NCBI GenBank assembly: GCA_017467385.1 | Contig: JAFTSK010000055.1 | Location: 1-64,000, forward strand | Direction: 5' to 3' | Length of the DNA stretch: 64,000 nt | DNA from: Bacteroidaceae bacterium | Lineage (GTDB): Bacteria > Bacteroidota > Bacteroidia > Bacteroidales > Bacteroidaceae | Part shown: in pieces, positions 60,651-64,000 of the stretch | How positions within the stretch are numbered: the first letter of the stretch is position 1 | How the letters are laid out: each line of letters starts with the position of its first letter | Made by a program: the position numbers and the translations under genes | The notes under the pieces: model-generated | Database searches by the model: none | What the model saw: only the letters and a program-made list of their open reading frames with translations | What the model was told of the DNA's origin: nothing

Positions 60651-62339
60651 ATGGCAGACGATAAAAAAATTATCTTTTCAATGGTAGGCGTGAGCAAGGC
60701 CTTCCAAGCAAACAAGCAAGTATTGAAGAACATTTACCTGTCCTTCTTTTATGGTGCCAAGATTGGTATCATCGGTCTGAACGGTTCGGGTAAGTCTACA
60801 TTGCTGAAGATTATCGCCGGTCTCGACAAGAGCTATCAGGGCGAAGTGGTATTCTCACCGGGTTATTCGGTTGGCTATTTGGCACAGGAACCGCAGTTGG
60901 ATGATACCAAAACCGTGAAAGAAATTGTCATGGAAGGGGTACAGCCGATTGTGGATGCCCTGAATGAATACGAAGAAATCAACAATAAGTTCGGGCTTCC
61001 GGAATATTATGAGGACGCAGACAAGATGAACGAGCTTTTTGCGCGTCAGGCTGAATTGCAGGACATCATCGATGCTACCGATGCCTGGAACCTTGACAGC
61101 AAGTTGGAACGTGCGATGGATGCTCTCCGTTGTCCACCGGAAGACCAGCCGGTTAAGCACCTTTCGGGTGGTGAACGCCGTCGTGTGGCTCTTTGCCGTC
61201 TGTTACTCCAGAAGCCGGATGTTTTGCTTCTCGACGAACCGACCAACCACCTCGATGCAGAATCCATCGACTGGTTGGAACAGCACTTGCAACAATACGA
61301 AGGTACGGTTATCTGTATTACTCACGACCGTTACTTCCTCGACCATGTGGCCGGTTGGATTCTGGAACTTGATCGTGGCGAAGGTATTCCCTGGAAAGGC
61401 AACTACTCCAGTTGGTTGGAACAAAAGACCAAGCGTATGGAACAGGAAGAAAAGAGTGCCAGCAAGCGTCGCAAGACACTTGAACGTGAGTTGGAATGGG
61501 TACGCATGGCTCCGAAGGCTCGCCAGGCGAAGGGTAAAGCTCGTTTGAACTCTTACGACAAGTTGTTGAACGAAGATGTGAAGGAAAAGGAAGAAAAGCT
61601 TGAAATCTTTATCCCGAACGGTCCTCGCTTGGGTAACAAGGTCATCGAAGCCATCAGCGTACAGAAGGCATACGGCGAAAAGCTGTTGTTCGACAACCTC
61701 AACTTCATGCTTCCACCGAACGGTATTGTGGGCGTGATTGGTCCGAACGGTGCCGGTAAGACCACTTTGTTCCGTCTTATCATGGGCCTGGAAAGCATTG
61801 ATAAAGGTAACTTTGAGGTAGGGGAAACTGTGAAGTTGGCCTACGTTGACCAGCAACACAAGGACATTGATCCGAACAAGAGTGTATATCAGGTAGTCAG
61901 CGGCGGTAATGACCTTATCCGTATGGGCAATCGCGATGTAAATGCTCGTGCTTACCTCAGTCGCTTCAACTTCTCGGGTGCCGACCAAGAAAAGCTTTGC
62001 GGTGTGCTTTCAGGGGGTGAACGTAACCGCTTGCATTTGGCAATGGCGCTGAAGGAAGAAGGAAACGTTCTTCTCCTCGACGAACCGACCAACGACATTG
62101 ACGTGAACACCCTTCGTGCGTTGGAAGAAGGTTTGGAAAACTTTGCTGGTTGTGCGGTAGTCATCAGCCACGACCGTTGGTTCCTCGACCGTATCTGTAC
62201 ACACATTCTTGCTTTTGAAGGCAATAGTGAAGTGTTCTTCTTCCAGGGTTCTTACTCGGAATACGAAGAAAACAAGCTCAAACGTTTGGGTAATGAAGAA
62301 CCGAAACGTGTACGCTATCGCAAGTTGATGGAAGACTAA
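60651..62339 (+). CDS. ettA: energy-dependent translational throttle protein EttA (ABC-F)
   Basis: Ribosome-associated ABC-F ATPase (562 residues) that gates the first peptide-bond step according to ATP/ADP level. Two nucleotide-binding domains: Walker A GLNGSGKST (near 45), signature LSGGERRRV, Walker B LLLDEPTNHLDAESI; then GPNGAGKTT (near 370), LSGGERNRL and LLLDEPTNDID. The EttA arm lies in the first domain (about 95-140) and the linker with RMAPKARQAKGKARL near 285. It is co-directional with panB 11 bases upstream. Confidence 0.96.
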   Translation: MADDKKIIFSMVGVSKAFQANKQVLKNIYLSFFYGAKIGIIGLNGSGKSTLLKIIAGLDKSYQGEVVFSPGYSVGYLAQEPQLDDTKTVKEIVMEGVQPIVDALNEYEEINNKFGLPEYYEDADKMNELFARQAELQDIIDATDAWNLDSKLERAMDALRCPPEDQPVKHLSGGERRRVALCRLLLQKPDVLLLDEPTNHLDAESIDWLEQHLQQYEGTVICITHDRYFLDHVAGWILELDRGEGIPWKGNYSSWLEQKTKRMEQEEKSASKRRKTLERELEWVRMAPKARQAKGKARLNSYDKLLNEDVKEKEEKLEIFIPNGPRLGNKVIEAISVQKAYGEKLLFDNLNFMLPPNGIVGVIGPNGAGKTTLFRLIMGLESIDKGNFEVGETVKLAYVDQQHKDIDPNKSVYQVVSGGNDLIRMGNRDVNARAYLSRFNFSGADQEKLCGVLSGGERNRLHLAMALKEEGNVLLLDEPTNDIDVNTLRALEEGLENFAGCAVVISHDRWFLDRICTHILAFEGNSEVFFFQGSYSEYEENKLKRLGNEEPKRVRYRKLMED

Positions 62340-62365
62340 TCAATCTATACCTTTTCAGTTCTATT

Positions 62366-62402
62366 AAATCAGTTGCAATGTTTGTTGCAACTGATTTTTT
62401 TT
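62366..62402 (+). terminator. terminator of panB-ettA
   Basis: AAATCAGTTGCAA and TTGCAACTGATTT, perfect 13-base arms, then a run of T. Confidence 0.93.
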
Positions 62403-62500
62403 CTTCTTCCTCAGATTTACTCCTTTTTTCTGAAATAATTATACTGTATGTATGAGTATTTTTTCATATCTTGCACGAACAAATCTTAATCTTAAAAATT

Positions 62501-64000
62501 ATGGGAATGAAGAAAGTTATTTTTGCTTTGGTCTGCTTGTTGTTTCTGGCTTCTTGTACCGAGAGGGATATTGATTATTCTCGTGCAGAACAATTTTACC
62601 TTCAAATTACCAGTCAAAAAACTCCGCCGTTGAGTTTTAAGTATAACGATGAAAGCTCTGATTCTATCTTGCAGACGGCTCAATATTCAATAGAGGAGTC
62701 GGTTGATAATCAAGGTTGGAACGTAAGAACGAGTAGATTTCAGACTCAAGAAGGTATAGATTATACGGTTGTGGGCAAGATTGCTCCCGATATGCCAGTG
62801 GTTGAATGGACTTGTTATATCGAGAATGTAGGTCAAGACACCACAGAGATTATTTCGGATATATTGACGGCAGATATTTCTTTGGAATTACAATCGGATA
62901 AAAATCAGGACTATCATTTTCGATACTCCTTAGGTTCGCATGATGGATTTGATGATTTTGCATTGTGTGATTCACTGGTATCTTCCGGGGAAGGACAAAT
63001 CTACTTTGATGGTGGTTCAGGATGGGCTACTTCCAAATACCTTCCGTTTTTTAATGTTTATCGTGATCCCGATGAAGGTGTTATTGTAGGAGTGGGATGG
63101 GCTGGCCAATGGATGGCTTCTTTTACTACGAAGGGTGAACGGTTACATCTTGCTTCGGGTTTGGAAAAAACGCATCTTAAACTTTATCCTGGGGAAAAGA
63201 TTCGTACTCCGTTGATGATGCTTACTTTCTGGAACGGTGATATAGTGGAAGGGCATAACAAGCTACGTCGATATATCGTGAAGTATTCTTCTCCAAAGCC
63301 CTCCGGTAAAGATTTAGTCGTACCTATTTCTTTCCCAACTTGGGGTGGAACCACAACTGCGCATCATTTGGAATACATTGACCTTGTAAAGAAGTTGGAT
63401 GTAGGATATGATACATATTGGATAGATGCCGGATGGTTTGGAGGTCCACACCCTACATTAGAATATCAGGATTTCGATGATGAAGATTGGTATGGAGTGG
63501 TAGGTAATTGGGAAGTGAACACCGTTCAGCATCCCAATGGCTTACAACCGATTTCTGAAGCAGTTCATGAGGCAGGAATGAACTTTCTATTGTGGTTTGA
63601 ACCGGAACGTGCCGTAAAAGGTACGCCGGTTGCCGAAGAACATCCGGAATGGATGTTACCTCTTCCCGAAAATGTGAAGCGTCCAAAGGTAGGGAAGTAT
63701 CCGATGGTTGATGCGTATTTAGTCAATATCGGTCATCCGGGAGCATTTCAGTGGGTTTTGGGCTTCTTGAGTGATTATATCCGTAACCTCGACATCGACA
63801 TTCTTCGTAATGATAACTGTACGGCTCCTTTGAGGTATTGGCGAAACAACGATACTCCTGATCGGCAAGGAATAACAGAAATAAAGTATATTGAAAACCT
63901 CTACAAATTATTCGATGAGCTACAAGAACGCTTCCCTCACTTACTGATTGATAACTGTGCCGGTGGTGGTCATCGCTTGGAACTCGAAATGTTGCGCCGT
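62501..64000 (+). CDS. GH36-like alpha-galactosidase lipoprotein (3' end cut by window)
   Basis: An open frame of 500 codons that runs off the window. The signal peptide ends FLASC with the lipidated cysteine at residue 19. The N-terminal beta-sandwich (about 25-260) precedes a catalytic barrel starting near 270 (VPISFPTWGGTTT). GH36 marks are YWIDAGWFG, LLWFEPERA and the likely nucleophile D438 in DILRNDNC. The last visible segment, DNCAGGGHRLELEMLRR, is where the acid/base aspartate normally sits; here the residue is E494. It would remove alpha-galactose, or a related sugar, at the cell surface. Related GH36-type specificities are possible. Confidence 0.85.
   Translation, partial: MGMKKVIFALVCLLFLASCTERDIDYSRAEQFYLQITSQKTPPLSFKYNDESSDSILQTAQYSIEESVDNQGWNVRTSRFQTQEGIDYTVVGKIAPDMPVVEWTCYIENVGQDTTEIISDILTADISLELQSDKNQDYHFRYSLGSHDGFDDFALCDSLVSSGEGQIYFDGGSGWATSKYLPFFNVYRDPDEGVIVGVGWAGQWMASFTTKGERLHLASGLEKTHLKLYPGEKIRTPLMMLTFWNGDIVEGHNKLRRYIVKYSSPKPSGKDLVVPISFPTWGGTTTAHHLEYIDLVKKLDVGYDTYWIDAGWFGGPHPTLEYQDFDDEDWYGVVGNWEVNTVQHPNGLQPISEAVHEAGMNFLLWFEPERAVKGTPVAEEHPEWMLPLPENVKRPKVGKYPMVDAYLVNIGHPGAFQWVLGFLSDYIRNLDIDILRNDNCTAPLRYWRNNDTPDRQGITEIKYIENLYKLFDELQERFPHLLIDNCAGGGHRLELEMLRR

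Overview
The window is a chromosomal stretch from a Bacteroidales bacterium, most like Bacteroides/Phocaeicola. The evidence is the short primary sigma factor of 286 residues that lacks region 1.1 (55023-55883), the many promoters of the Bacteroidetes type (TTTG, 18-20 bases, TAnnTTTG), a lipidated TamA (TamL), an RseC-RnfBCDGEA operon, and the many lipoprotein signal peptides. I see no prophage, transposase, rRNA operon or CRISPR array. The content is mainly core chromosome, with moderate GC throughout.

Layout. 1-5817: ileS (5' end cut off), a zinc-less DksA-like gene, lspA and a DUF4296 lipoprotein. 5812-10893: an rRNA/tRNA methyltransferase, tamL, a small DUF gene, an AqpZ-like aquaporin and a WalJ-like hydrolase. 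10983-11149: two identical tRNA-Lys genes. 11251-12738: a small gene and a secreted Ntn-hydrolase. 12943-16897: an oxalate-degrading operon (frc, oxc, AEC transporter). 17544-19531: a CoiA-like protein and cutC. 19836-25436: the Rnf ion-pumping complex. 25567-28739: a nucleotidyltransferase homologue with a broken active site, ispE and galE. 28982-35096: dnaB, an acyl-CoA synthetase, a GH20 hexosaminidase and tRNA-Ala. 35203-43362: DUF4286-ruvC-pullulanase, a patatin/beta-barrel protein, a ModF-like ATPase and a Dcu transporter. 43690-50228: a candidate small RNA, then a TolC-MacA-MacB efflux operon that ends with its own LytTR two-component pair (all minus strand). 50528-55883: ribE, BrkB/YihY, RNase P RNA, a DegP-type protease and rpoD. 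56027-64000: a clostripain-like lipoprotein, an Nramp transporter, a HAD phosphatase, panB, ettA and a partial GH36 lipoprotein.

How the parts fit. The sigma factor in the window is the one expected to read the promoters seen throughout. The oxalate operon activates oxalate with formyl-CoA, decarboxylates oxalyl-CoA and carries a transporter of the type paired with these enzymes in Escherichia coli (yfdWUV). Rnf links ferredoxin and NADH to an ion gradient and Dcu exchanges C4-dicarboxylates; both suit an anaerobic, fumarate-respiring gut organism. GH20, pullulanase and GH36 lipoproteins point to glycan use.

The most unusual signal is not a gene. At least nine intergenic loci carry short arrays of degenerate palindromic units repeated in a strict register of about 22 bases. 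Seven share a CTTTGG/CCAAAG-like core whose orientation can flip while the register is kept. Two other arrays have unrelated units but the same 22-base spacing. Next to one array is a small-RNA candidate of about 100 nt with a full consensus promoter and a strong terminator. A second dispersed family, an imperfect palindrome of about 105 bases, occurs three times.
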